From Pseudomonas sp. LS44 (GTDB taxonomy: Bacteria > Pseudomonadota > Gammaproteobacteria > Pseudomonadales > Pseudomonadaceae), in NCBI RefSeq assembly GCF_024730785.1, contig NZ_CP102830.1, forward strand, positions 2,542,001 through 2,606,000: a stretch of 64,000 nt of DNA, written 5' to 3'. Below are positions 17,995-26,415 of this stretch, one piece after another (the first letter of the stretch is position 1; each line of letters opens with the position of its first letter). The notes under the pieces are model-generated. The model searched no databases, was not told where the DNA came from, and saw nothing but the letters and a program-made list of their open reading frames with translations. The position numbers were made by a program, and so were the translations under genes.

Positions 17995-18756
17995 ATGGCT
18001 ATACGTTCACTAGCTTGTGCAGTACTGCTCGCCGCCATAAGCAGCGGCGCCCTTGCCGTCGATTCGCCGGAACGCGAGCCCAGAGCGCTCGATGCCTTGC
18101 AAAAGATGAGCGACTACATGCGTTCGCTGCAGCGCTTCCAGATCAGCGCCGACAGCACCACCGACCAGGTTCTGGATAGCGGTCAGACCATACAGTTCTC
18201 CCACCATACCGAACTCAAGGCCGAGCGCCCGAACAGGCTGCAGGTGACGGTCAGCGATGGCCTGCATCGCCGCAGCCTCTACTACGACGGCAACCATTTC
18301 GTCGTATACGGCGACCTCCACAACTACTACAGCCGCCTGGTCGCACCGCCGAACATCGATTCGCTGCTCGAGCAACTGGAGGGTCGCTATGGCATCCAGT
18401 TGCCGCTGGCCGACCTGTTCTACTGGAGTAATGACCGCAGCCTGCGCGACAACATCCACTCGGCGGCCTACATCGGCACCGAGAAGCTCGCAGGCAAAAC
18501 CTGCGAACACTACGCCTATCGGCAGGACGGTATCGACTGGCAGCTCTGGGTCGAAAGCGGCCCTCAGCCCCTGCCCTGTCAACTGGTTATCATCAGTAGC
18601 AACGACGAGGCCCGGCCGCGACACAGTGTGCGCCTGCATTGGCAGCCGGCCCCGACCTTCACGACAGACACTTTCGACTTCCAGCCCCCGACTGGCGCCC
18701 AAGCGGTGGAGTTGCGTCAGTTGGACACCAATCAACCCCAGCAATCCAACCAATAG
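17995..18756 (+). CDS. Secreted DUF2092 (LolA-like) protein
   Basis: A 253-residue protein with an N-terminal signal peptide (MAIRSLACAVLLAAISSGALAVD, cleavage probably after ALA near residue 22). The mature part (ALDALQKMSDYMRSLQRFQISADSTTDQV, LQVTVSDGLHRRSLYYDGNHFVVY, LPLADLFYW) matches DUF2092, a predicted periplasmic beta-sheet protein related to lipoprotein carriers. It is followed after nine bases by a gene for another secreted protein, so the two are probably one operon. Function unknown. Confidence 0.78.
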   Translation: MAIRSLACAVLLAAISSGALAVDSPEREPRALDALQKMSDYMRSLQRFQISADSTTDQVLDSGQTIQFSHHTELKAERPNRLQVTVSDGLHRRSLYYDGNHFVVYGDLHNYYSRLVAPPNIDSLLEQLEGRYGIQLPLADLFYWSNDRSLRDNIHSAAYIGTEKLAGKTCEHYAYRQDGIDWQLWVESGPQPLPCQLVIISSNDEARPRHSVRLHWQPAPTFTTDTFDFQPPTGAQAVELRQLDTNQPQQSNQ

Positions 18757-18765
18757 GGAGGCGGC

Positions 18766-19371
18766 ATGAGCAAATCGAAAAGCATTATCAGCGCCGGCCT
18801 CGCCATCCTGATGCTACTGAGTCCGCTAGCCCAGGCATGGCACATGCGTGGCGGCGGTGCGCGCACCCAAATATTCCATCATGCCGGCTTCGCCGGTCAC
18901 ACGTTCCAGCACCCGATGCCGGGACAATGGGGCGGTGGTGTCCAGCATCAGTACTCACCCCCACCTCAGCCAGGACCGCGACCCGCACCAGGGCCACCAC
19001 CGGGTCCGACTCCACATCCGCAGCCACCCGGTCCTGGCCCTCAACCCCCTCATCCCGGCCCACCACAACCCTACCCAGGCCCAGGGCCACAACCGCATCC
19101 CCCTGGCCCGCCACCGCCGAGGCCAATGCCGCCTCCGCCTCCGCCACCACCGCCGCCGCACTACTACGGCTGGTACGACCCTATAGTCGCTGGCGTGGTT
19201 GTCGGCGCCACGACTGCCATGGTGGTCGGTAGCGTGGTCAGCAGCGTACCGGCGAACTGTGTGCCTGTACTGGTCAACGGTTTGACCTACCAGCAGTGCG
19301 GCAGCACCTGGTATCAGCCGCAGTACGTAGGCATGCAGTTACAGTATGTCGTGGTGACGCCTCCGCGCTGA
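18766..19371 (+). CDS. Secreted proline-rich protein of unknown function
   Basis: A 201-residue protein with a signal peptide (SIISAGLAILMLLSPLAQAWH). Residues about 64-133 are almost entirely proline, glycine and histidine, including runs of nine to ten prolines. A glycine/valine-rich hydrophobic stretch follows (IVAGVVVGATTAMVVGSVVS), then a small domain with two cysteines (ANCVPVLVNGLTYQQCGSTWYQPQYVG). That C-terminal part resembles the DUF6515-type domain found behind low-complexity regions. GGGAGG is five bases before the ATG. Polyproline runs of this length should need EF-P, encoded nearby. Exported with its DUF2092 neighbour, but the function is unknown. Confidence 0.75.
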   Translation: MSKSKSIISAGLAILMLLSPLAQAWHMRGGGARTQIFHHAGFAGHTFQHPMPGQWGGGVQHQYSPPPQPGPRPAPGPPPGPTPHPQPPGPGPQPPHPGPPQPYPGPGPQPHPPGPPPPRPMPPPPPPPPPPHYYGWYDPIVAGVVVGATTAMVVGSVVSSVPANCVPVLVNGLTYQQCGSTWYQPQYVGMQLQYVVVTPPR

Positions 19372-19380
19372 TCCGTCGCT

Positions 19381-19438
19381 CGGCCACCGTGTACGGCGCC
19401 TCCAGCCAGGCGCTGTACGGTTTGTCCTGCGGTGGCCG
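19381..19438 (+). promoter_or_regulatory. Long hairpin in the corA leader
   Basis: CGGCCACCG at 19381-19389 pairs with CGGTGGCCG at 19430-19438. Inside, GTACGGCGCC pairs with GGCGCTGTAC with one mismatch. The structure lies between the stop of the proline-rich gene and 52 bases before corA. It has no T run, so it is not an ordinary terminator. It could be an intergenic palindrome or a leader element affecting corA. Confidence 0.5.
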
Positions 19439-19490
19439 CGACTTTCATGCCCATGAAACATTCCCGTTCAACAGTCACAACGAGGACAAC

Positions 19491-20468
19491 ATGTCGCGAG
19501 TGGTCGGCTCCGCGGTTTACGCCAAAGGCAAGAAAGTCACGGACATCTCCCTGCAGCAGGGTGCCGAATGGGCCGCCAAGGAGGGGCATTTCGTCTGGAT
19601 CGGCCTCCATGATCCCGGCGAGCCGGAGCTGCTGACCCTGCAACAGCAGTTCAACCTGCACCCGCTGGCCGTCGAGGATGCGCTGTTGCAGCACACCCGG
19701 CCGAAGCTGGAAACCTTCGGCGATGCGCTGTTTATGGTGCTCTACTCGCCGATCGTCGACGATAACGACGACGACCTGGTGTTCATCGAGACCCAGTTGT
19801 TCGCCGGCAAGGGCTATGTGATCAGTGCGCGCTACGGCGAATCGCCATCCTACGCCGCGGTGCGCCAGCGCAGCGAGGCCCAGCCACAGATGCTCGAGCA
19901 CGGCGAGGACTTCGTACTCTACGCGCTGCTCAGTTTCGTGATCGAGAACTACCGACCACTGCTCGACCAGTACCACGACCGCATGGAGGACATGGAGCAG
20001 CACGTGCTCAACAACCCGTTGAGCCAGGAGGACGTCGAGCAGATCCAGAGCACCCGTCGCGACCTACTGCGCCTGCGCCGCTACCTGGCACCGCTTGAGG
20101 AGATATGCCAGGACCTGCAGCACCTGGATTTCCCCTTCATCGACAAACACATGCGTCCTTACTTTCGCGATGTGGCAATCCACGTTCAACGCCTGCTGGA
20201 AGACCTCACCGGTCTGCGCGAAATGGCTGACCATGCCATCGAGATCGGTCTGCTGCTCGAGTCGTCGCGGCAAAGCGTTACGCAGCGCAAATTCGGTGCC
20301 TGGGCGGCAATTTTGGCCTTCCCCACTGCGGTGGCGGGTATCTATGGGATGAACTTCCAAAACATGCCCGAACTGACCTGGAAGTACGGCTATTTTGTCG
20401 TGATCGGCATCATTACCGTCGGTTGCACGGTGTTGTATGCCAACTTCAAGCGTTTGAAATGGCTTTAA
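19491..20468 (+). CDS. corA: CorA-family magnesium/cobalt transporter
   Basis: A 325-residue inner-membrane ion channel of the CorA family, forming pentamers that admit Mg2+ and Co2+. The long cytoplasmic N-terminal domain is followed near the C-terminus by FPTAVAGIYGMNFQNMPEL with the GMN selectivity signature, a transmembrane helix before it and a second one after it (GYFVVIGIITVGCTVLYANF), ending in KRLKWL. ATG 19491 has CGAGGA upstream and starts the conserved protein; the frame is open further upstream without support. A hairpin at 19381-19438 and a terminator after the gene frame the transcript. Confidence 0.93.
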   Translation: MSRVVGSAVYAKGKKVTDISLQQGAEWAAKEGHFVWIGLHDPGEPELLTLQQQFNLHPLAVEDALLQHTRPKLETFGDALFMVLYSPIVDDNDDDLVFIETQLFAGKGYVISARYGESPSYAAVRQRSEAQPQMLEHGEDFVLYALLSFVIENYRPLLDQYHDRMEDMEQHVLNNPLSQEDVEQIQSTRRDLLRLRRYLAPLEEICQDLQHLDFPFIDKHMRPYFRDVAIHVQRLLEDLTGLREMADHAIEIGLLLESSRQSVTQRKFGAWAAILAFPTAVAGIYGMNFQNMPELTWKYGYFVVIGIITVGCTVLYANFKRLKWL

Positions 20469-20478
20469 GACCGCCCAG

Positions 20479-20507
20479 AAAAAAGCCCGATCAAATCGGG
20501 CTTTTTT
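20479..20507 (+). terminator. Rho-independent terminator after corA
   Basis: AAAGCCCGAT-CAA-ATCGGGCTTTTTT: a nine-base stem with a T run, 11 bases after the corA stop. A residues on the left allow use by the convergent amidotransferase transcript too. Confidence 0.93.
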
Positions 20508-20527
20508 GCATCTAGCGGGGTTACCAA

Positions 20528-21256
20528 TCAGACCGGCTCGCCGGTTCGCCCGCGAGCGACAAAGCGCATCATCCATTCGGCTACAACATCGCCCTGGTGA
20601 TCGCGATCCAGGCTGGCCACGCCCTGTTGGTAGATCTGCTCGCCCAGATGCTGTTGACGAATGTCGAGCAGCGCGCGCGAATAGTCGTGAATGAACTCCG
20701 GATGCCCCTGGAAGCACAGCACCTGGTCCTCGATGGCATAGGCCGCGTGCGGGCAGAAGTCGCTGGAGGCAATCAGCCTGGCGTTTTCCGGTAAGGCGGT
20801 GACCTGGTCTTGGTGGCTGATCAGCAAGGTCAGATCGTCCACGGCTGGAGTCATCCATTCCGGCTGCTCGGCGATCCGATAATTGTGCGTCCCCACACCC
20901 CAGCCCTGGGCGGCGCGCTCAGCCTTGCCGCCGAGCAACAGCGCCAGCAGTTGATGGCCGAAACACACGCCAAGGATTTTGTCGCCGCGCTGGTAGCGCT
21001 CGAGAAGGTAGGCCCGCAGGGTTTCGATCCAGGGGTCGTTGGCGAACGAGTCAGCCTTGCTGCCGGTCACCAGGTAGGCATCGAAACTCTCTGAGTCCGG
21101 CGGGTAACTACCTTCCAACACGTTGTACACAACGAACTCGGCCGCAATCGGCTGACGGGAGAACAGTTGCTCGAACATCTTCCCGTAGCTCTGGTACTGA
21201 TCGACCAGTTCGGGACGCAGGACGTCGGTTTCCAGAATGCAGATGCGCAGCGTCAT
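20528..21256 (-). CDS. Class I glutamine amidotransferase (GMP synthase amidotransferase-like)
   Basis: A 242-residue stand-alone class I glutamine amidotransferase. The nucleophile elbow is LGVCFGHQLLALLLGG with Cys98, and CFQGHPEF supplies the catalytic His, so the triad looks intact. Such proteins resemble the GuaA amidotransferase domain but lack the synthetase part. Relatives hydrolyse gamma-glutamyl compounds or are of unknown use. The start at 21256 has AGGA upstream and the family N-terminus MTLRICILETD. It is alone between a terminator and a region of small open frames. Confidence 0.85.
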   Translation of the reverse strand: MTLRICILETDVLRPELVDQYQSYGKMFEQLFSRQPIAAEFVVYNVLEGSYPPDSESFDAYLVTGSKADSFANDPWIETLRAYLLERYQRGDKILGVCFGHQLLALLLGGKAERAAQGWGVGTHNYRIAEQPEWMTPAVDDLTLLISHQDQVTALPENARLIASSDFCPHAAYAIEDQVLCFQGHPEFIHDYSRALLDIRQQHLGEQIYQQGVASLDRDHQGDVVAEWMMRFVARGRTGEPV

Positions 21257-21693
21257 AACAATTTCCTGATACGGAGAGCTATTCAAAAACGTGCATTTTT
21301 TTTAACACAGTCCAAACCGCAAGAGAACCGCCACCAGACCAAACACCGCTGTTGGTGGCGAGACGTTCGTGGGCATGCCCGACCTCAATCAGCCAGCCGT
21401 CAGCGCTCTTTCAACGCCACCTCCATCACTCACCTCGATAGTGACCATAAAGCCCATTCACTTCTGCGCATGCCGCATCTCGGCAATTATCCAGCCATCG
21501 GGGCTCAGCGCCCCACCGCCAGAAGAGGAATCCATCATGAGCACATATGCCGCTATCGCCAGCCTGATCGCCGCCTCTGCTTTCTTCGGCAGCAGCGATC
21601 CTCAGCGCTACCAGGTGAAGCCTTCCACTCCAGAAAAGCCCAGAACAAGCCCCAGTAAACCTCTCGGCGGTGCCGAGCAAACGGAGGATGGCC
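21257..21693. other. Region before a small gene; overlapping short frames
   Basis: This 437-base stretch lies between the divergent amidotransferase and the small gene at 21694. It begins with AT-rich sequence (a T-rich run near 21297-21304), a plausible promoter region. A 102-codon frame at 21537-21845 with AGAGGA before its ATG overlaps the gene at 21694 in another frame. Its N-terminus (MSTYAAIASLIAASAFFGSS) could be a short signal or membrane segment, but the rest has low-quality composition. I do not call it a gene. Confidence 0.35.
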
Positions 21694-21891
21694 ATGAACG
21701 CCATCGAGAATCTCTCCTGCCTCTCTGCGTATGGAGTGACCTATGCCCACTTCGAAGATTGCCAGCTGAGTTTCGAAACGGAGCTCGCCTTCCAATTGGA
21801 AGACGGCAGCCTACTGACCCTGAACATGCCGACTCCGCCGGGTGAGCGCCAAGCTATCCGCCGCGAACTGTTTCGGCAGACCGTCTGCTGA
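21694..21891 (+). CDS. Small protein of unknown function, 65 residues
   Basis: The frame from ATG 21694 encodes MNAIENLSCLSAYGVTYAHF, then FEDCQLSFETELAFQLEDGS and a basic C-terminus. GGAGG lies about eight bases before the ATG, the best ribosome site in the area. The predicted protein is soluble and acidic with three cysteines. I recognise no family. The overlapping frame beginning at 21537 makes the call uncertain. Confidence 0.5.
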   Translation: MNAIENLSCLSAYGVTYAHFEDCQLSFETELAFQLEDGSLLTLNMPTPPGERQAIRRELFRQTVC

Positions 21892-22105
21892 AAACCCTCC
21901 AGACAGAAAAGCCGACTCACTGGCCGGCTTTCTGCTGTCTAGCGACTCCTCGCTTACTGGCTTCCTCCAGCATCCCCTGCACCGCACGGACCACTCACGC
22001 TCGAACCTGAGCCTGTGGTTGAGCTGCCTGGTGCCGAAGAACCAGGGGATGTGGATGACGCCAAAAAGCCAGGACATTCAGTGATTTTTCCAGGAAACCA
22101 GCTGC

Positions 22106-22134
22106 AAAAAAAAGCCGACCACAAGGGTCGGCTT
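22106..22134 (-). terminator. Rho-independent terminator of the beta-oxidation operon
   Basis: AAGCCGACC-ACAA-GGGTCGGCTT, read on the minus strand with a run of T residues, 17 bases beyond the stop of the alpha-subunit gene. Confidence 0.9.
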
Positions 22135-22150
22135 AGGTATTGCCTGCTGG

Positions 22151-24295
22151 TTAGAAGCGCTCGTTCTTACCTGCCTTCTCGAGCAACAACGTCGGCGGTA
22201 TGAAACGCTCGCCGTATTGCTCGGCGAGATATTCGGCCCGGGCGACGAAGTCCTTCACCCCGTATTGGTTGATGAACTGCAGCGCACCACCGCTCCAGGC
22301 GGCGAAACCGATGCCGAAGATCGAACCGATGTTGGCGTCGGCAGTCGATAACAACACGCCCTCCTCCACGCACCGTACGGTCTCGATGGCCTGGATGAAC
22401 AGCATGCGATCCCGCACATCGGCGGCCGGGATCTGTTTGTCGGCTTTCTCGAAGCGCGCTTTCAGTTCCGGCCACAGGTGCTTCTTGCCGGCCTGCGGAT
22501 AGTCATAGAAGCCACCACCGGCGGCTTTGCCCTGGCGCTTGTACTCGCTGACCATCAGATCGACCACGGCGAACGCCGGGTGCTGCGGCATCTGCTTGCC
22601 CTCGGCTTCCAGATCTTTGCGGGTCTGCGCGCGGATGTGCGACATCAAACCCATGGACACTTCGTCGGAGATCGCCAGCGGCCCGACCGGCATGCCGGCA
22701 TTACGCGCCTCGGTCTCGATCATCGCCGCGTTGACGCCCTCGCCGAGCATCGCCAGGCCTTCGTTGGTGAAGGTGCCAAACACCCGCGACGTGAAGAAGC
22801 CACGGCTGTCGTGGACCACGATCGGCGTCTTCTTGATTTGCAGCACGTAATCGAAGGCGCGCGCCAAGGTCTCGTCGCTGGTCTTCTCGCCACGGATGAT
22901 TTCCACCAGCGGCATCTTGTCGACCGGGCTGAAGAAATGCAGGCCAATGAATTTGTCCTGCTTCTGCACCGCAGTGGCCAGGCCGGTAATCGGCAGCGTC
23001 GAGGTGTTGGACGCGATTACCGCGTCGCTCAGCGCCGCCGCTTCGGCGGCAGCGGTGACTTTGCCTTTTAACGCGCGGTCTTCGAACACGGCTTCGATGA
23101 TCAGGTCGCAGCCGGTGAAATCCGCCTCGCTGGCCGTGGCCTTGATCCGCGCCAGGACTGCGTCACGCTTCTCGGCGCTCAGCTTGCCGCGCGCCACCTG
23201 CTTATCCAGCAGGCCGGCGGAGTAAGCCTTGCCCTTCTCCGCCGCTTCCACCGACACGTCCTTGAGCACCACTTCGATACCGGCGACGGCCGAGACGTAG
23301 GCGATCCCTGCGCCCATCATGCCGGCGCCAAGCACACCGACCTTCTTGGTCGCGCTGACCGGGAAACCTTGCGGACGGGACTTGCCGGCGTTGATCTCGT
23401 TCAGCTGGAACCAGAAAGTGCCGATCATGTTCTTCGCCACCTGGCCGGTGACCAGTTCGGTGAAGTAGCGCGCCTCGATGATGTGCGCGGTGTCGAAATC
23501 AACCTGAGCGCCCTCGACGGCGGCGCAGAGGATCCTCTCCGGCGCCGGGAAGCAGCCTTTGGTCTTGTCGCGCAGCACCGAAGGAGCGATCGACAGCATC
23601 TGCGCCACATTCGGGCTGGACGGGGTACCGCCAGGAATCTTGTAACCCTTGACGTCCCAAGGCTGCACGGCCGCCGGATTGGCGAGGATCCAGGCCCGCG
23701 CCTTGGCCAGCATCTCATCACGGTTGCTGGCGATTTCTTGGATCAGGCCGGCTTTCAGCGCGGCCTGCGCATCGACCTTCTTGCCTTCGAGCAGGTACGG
23801 CAGGGACTTTTCGATACCCAGCAGACGCACCATGCGCACCACTCCGCCGCCGCCCGGCAACAGGCCGAGGGTGACTTCCGGCAGACCGAGCTGCACGCCC
23901 TTGTCGTCCAGGGCAATGCGGTGATGACAGGCCAGGCAGATTTCCCAGCCGCCGCCGAGGGCCGCGCCGTTGATGGCAGCGACTACGGGCTTGCCCAGGG
24001 TTTCCAGGGTGCGCAGCTGCGCCTTGAGGTCGAGAATGCGGCGATAGAACTCGCCGGCGTCGGCCTTGCTGACCTTGATCAGCTCGTTCAGGTCGCCGCC
24101 GGCGAAGAAGGTCTTCTTCGCCGAGGTGACGATCACCCCGGCGATGCTGTCCTTCTCGGTCTGCAGGCGCTCTACGATCTTGCCCATCGCCGCGCCATAC
24201 ACGGCGTTCATGGTATTGGCGCTCTGGCCAGGCATATCGATGGTCAGGACGACGATATTGTCCTGGCCTTTTTCGTAACGGATGGCGTCAGTCAT
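22151..24295 (-). CDS. Fatty-acid oxidation alpha subunit: enoyl-CoA hydratase / 3-hydroxyacyl-CoA dehydrogenase
   Basis: A 714-residue bifunctional beta-oxidation enzyme (FadB/FadJ type) that hydrates 2-enoyl-CoA and oxidises 3-hydroxyacyl-CoA with NAD. The N-terminal half is a crotonase (KKTFFAGGDLNELI, NGAALGGGWEICLACHHRIALDD, LPEVTLGLLPGGGG). The C-terminal half starts at VGVLGAGMMGAGIAYVSA (NAD site) and contains FIGLHFFSPVDKMPLVEIIRG (catalytic His region) and a repeated dehydrogenase C-domain. Length equals FadJ-like proteins. ATG 24295 starts the conserved N-terminus. It is the second gene of an operon with the thiolase; a MITE-like element fills the 159-base gap. Confidence 0.94.
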   Translation of the reverse strand: MTDAIRYEKGQDNIVVLTIDMPGQSANTMNAVYGAAMGKIVERLQTEKDSIAGVIVTSAKKTFFAGGDLNELIKVSKADAGEFYRRILDLKAQLRTLETLGKPVVAAINGAALGGGWEICLACHHRIALDDKGVQLGLPEVTLGLLPGGGGVVRMVRLLGIEKSLPYLLEGKKVDAQAALKAGLIQEIASNRDEMLAKARAWILANPAAVQPWDVKGYKIPGGTPSSPNVAQMLSIAPSVLRDKTKGCFPAPERILCAAVEGAQVDFDTAHIIEARYFTELVTGQVAKNMIGTFWFQLNEINAGKSRPQGFPVSATKKVGVLGAGMMGAGIAYVSAVAGIEVVLKDVSVEAAEKGKAYSAGLLDKQVARGKLSAEKRDAVLARIKATASEADFTGCDLIIEAVFEDRALKGKVTAAAEAAALSDAVIASNTSTLPITGLATAVQKQDKFIGLHFFSPVDKMPLVEIIRGEKTSDETLARAFDYVLQIKKTPIVVHDSRGFFTSRVFGTFTNEGLAMLGEGVNAAMIETEARNAGMPVGPLAISDEVSMGLMSHIRAQTRKDLEAEGKQMPQHPAFAVVDLMVSEYKRQGKAAGGGFYDYPQAGKKHLWPELKARFEKADKQIPAADVRDRMLFIQAIETVRCVEEGVLLSTADANIGSIFGIGFAAWSGGALQFINQYGVKDFVARAEYLAEQYGERFIPPTLLLEKAGKNERF

Positions 24296-24315
24296 TTCTC
24301 TTTCCCATTGTTGGG

Positions 24316-24454
24316 GGAGCGCTTCAGAAGCGTAGCGAGCGACGAGCAGGCAAGGCGGAAGCCGGCTGAGGAAGCGGAGTTGGCTGTAGCCAATGAGCAT
24401 TCCGAAACGGGTTCCAACGCAGCTTGATCGAGCGCAGTAGCTTCTGAAAGCTCC
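24316..24454. mobile_element. MITE-like inverted-repeat element (copy E1)
   Basis: The ends GGAGCGCTTCAGAAGC and GCTTCTGAAAGCTCC are inverted repeats. The core (GGCTGAGGAAGCGGAGTT, AATGAGCATTCCGAA, TTCCAACGCAG, TCGAGCGCAGTAG) matches the elements at 32973-33166 and 45322-45477. It carries no gene. It abuts the thiolase stop codon and separates it from the next gene of the operon. Confidence 0.75.
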
Positions 24455-25663
24455 TTAGATACGTTCGATGATGGTGGCTATGCCCATACCGCCGCCCACG
24501 CAGAGTGTGGCCAGGCCGTAGCGCAGATCGCGCTTCTCCAGCTCATCGAGCAGGGTGCCGAGGATCGCGCAGCCGGTGGCGCCCAGCGGGTGGCCCATGG
24601 CGATCGAGCCGCCGTTGACGTTGACCTTGTCCTCGCTGACGCCCATGTCTTTCATGAACTTCATCACCACCGAGGCGAAGGCTTCGTTGACTTCGAACAG
24701 ATCGATGTCGTCGACCTTCAGGCCAGCTTTGGCCAGCGCCTTGCGGGTGGCCGGCGCGGGGCCAGTGAGCATGATGGTCGGATCGGTGCTGGTGACCGCA
24801 GTGGCTACGATGCGCGCGCGCGGCTTCAAGCCCAGCTCCTTGCCCTTGGCTTCGGAGCCGATCAGCATCGCGGCGGCGCCATCGACGATGCCCGAGCTGT
24901 TGCCCGGCGTATGCACATGCGCGATGCGCTCGACATGGCTGTACTGGCGGATGGCACTGGCGTCGAAACCCATCTGCCCCATCATCTCGAAGCTCGGCTT
25001 GAGCTTGCCCAGGCCCTCCAGGGTCGACTCGCCGCGAATGAACTCGTCGTGATCGAGCAGCACGATGCCGTTCTGGTCGGTGACCGGCACCAACGACTTC
25101 TTGAACGAACCGTCGGCACTGGCACGCGCGGCTTTTTGCTGCGAACGCAGGGCGAAGGCATCGACGTCGGCGCGGCTGAAGCCTTCGAGCGTGGCGATCA
25201 AATCGGCGCCCACGCCCTGCGGGACGAAATTGGTGTGCATGTTGGTTTCCGGGTCCAGCGCCCAGGGGCCGCCGTCCGCACCCATCGGCACGCGCGACAT
25301 CGACTCCACGCCACCGACGACCACGAGATCTTCGAAGCCGGAACGAACCTTCATCGCACCGAGGTTCACCGCCTCAAGACCCGAGGCGCAGAAGCGGTTG
25401 AGCTGTACGCCGGCGACGCTGACGTCCCAGTCGGCGACCAGCACCGCGGTCTTGGCGATGTCGCCGCCCTGGTCACCGACCGGACCGACGCAGCCCAGCA
25501 CCACGTCATCGACCTGGCTGGTGTCGAGATTGTTGCGTTCCTGCAGAGCCTTGAGCAGGCCAGCAATCAGGTTGACCGGCTTGACGCTGTACAGCGCGCC
25601 GTCCTTCTTGCCTTTGCCGCGCGGCGTACGCACCGCGTCGAAAATGAAAGCTTCGGTAGTCAT
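24455..25663 (-). CDS. Acetyl-CoA C-acyltransferase (thiolase), beta-oxidation beta subunit type
   Basis: A 402-residue thiolase cleaving 3-ketoacyl-CoA, or condensing two acetyl-CoA. The nucleophile is Cys92 in [16 protein letters not shown]. The other catalytic motifs are [17 protein letters not shown] (His) and [11 protein letters not shown] (Cys). Residues 10-20 ([13 protein letters not shown]) are typical of the FadI-like/acetyl-CoA acetyltransferase group. ATG 25663 follows AGAGGACACC; a longer frame upstream is open but unconvincing. It is first in the operon with the alpha subunit, so the two should form a fatty-acid oxidation complex. Confidence 0.94.
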   Translation of the reverse strand: MTTEAFIFDAVRTPRGKGKKDGALYSVKPVNLIAGLLKALQERNNLDTSQVDDVVLGCVGPVGDQGGDIAKTAVLVADWDVSVAGVQLNRFCASGLEAVNLGAMKVRSGFEDLVVVGGVESMSRVPMGADGGPWALDPETNMHTNFVPQGVGADLIATLEGFSRADVDAFALRSQQKAARASADGSFKKSLVPVTDQNGIVLLDHDEFIRGESTLEGLGKLKPSFEMMGQMGFDASAIRQYSHVERIAHVHTPGNSSGIVDGAAAMLIGSEAKGKELGLKPRARIVATAVTSTDPTIMLTGPAPATRKALAKAGLKVDDIDLFEVNEAFASVVMKFMKDMGVSEDKVNVNGGSIAMGHPLGATGCAILGTLLDELEKRDLRYGLATLCVGGGMGIATIIERI

Positions 25664-26102
25664 GGTGTCCTCTGGCCTCTGCAAGGAGGAGTCGATGGCA
25701 GTGCGAAGTCGGGGCGCCCCGAAAACCACTTTGTTCTTGTTAGCGTCGTACACCTTAACCGCCGGCCATCTTGGCTCAATGACCGAAGCGCTCAGCGCCA
25801 TTGACTACAGCGCTCAGACGAACGGTTAGAGATGGCCAATATCGAGCAATCTCCGCCAAACAGGTCTGGCGTGCGGATCACCGTGCCACTAGCAAGCCAG
25901 GGGATAACTGCTGGGTGTTAGAAGATTGGGCTTTGCTGCCAAGTCATCTAAAGAAAACATGATCTGAACCCTAGATTTGACAGTGGAAGTCGCCGCCGGG
26001 ATTTGCCGGGACGATATTTTTAAATGCTTCGGCATGACGCCGACCCGCCAGGCTTTTAAAGCGGGGCAATGACGCCACCGATAACAAAAAAAGGCATCAA
26101 TC
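25664..26102. other. Intergenic region, thiolase promoter side
   Basis: These 439 bases lie between the divergent thiolase operon and the tiny gene at 26103. A TTGACA hexamer occurs at about 25976, but no matching -10 is at the right distance. A frame at 25695-25829 with AAGGAGGA before its ATG would encode 44 residues but overlaps the thiolase leader and looks like chance. I see no perfect PsrA-type operator. Confidence 0.4.
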
Positions 26103-26198
26103 ATGTTCAGACAACCGAAGATTCGTCAGGCCACGTTGATCGTATTCGCCACTGCCGTGATTCTGATCCTGCCCAACATTACCCGCCTATTCACTTGA
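26103..26198 (+). CDS. Tiny single-pass membrane protein, 31 residues
   Basis: The frame encodes MFRQPKIRQATLIVFATAVI followed by LILPNITRLFT. Residues about 10-25 form one hydrophobic helix preceded by three basic residues, so the N-terminus should stay in the cytoplasm. AAGG lies about nine bases before the ATG. No family is assigned. It is supported by composition, ribosome site and a gap otherwise empty of genes; homology was not tested. Confidence 0.5.
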   Translation: MFRQPKIRQATLIVFATAVILILPNITRLFT

Positions 26199-26415
26199 GT
26201 TTTCCACCTTGGGCTCGCGGGCCTGGATGATGCGTCTGACATCATCCGGCCGCGGGTAGATACCTCATCGACCGCTAAGTCTGCCCTGCCTCTACACGCA
26301 CACATTTGCGCAGGAGCGGCCCTGGCCGCGAGGCTTTTCAGCGACCATGGGCCGCCCCTACGAACACCGCTGGACGATATGCTAGGGTGCCCGCCCCCGA
26401 TCTCGGAGCTATCTC

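Noticed and set aside
24590..25804. 404-codon plus-strand frame
   Set aside because: It is antisense to the thiolase gene, which has all catalytic motifs on the minus strand.
25695..25829. 44-codon frame with AAGGAGGA before its ATG
   Set aside because: It overlaps the thiolase leader antisense and its product has no helix, signal or family. The ribosome-site match is probably chance.
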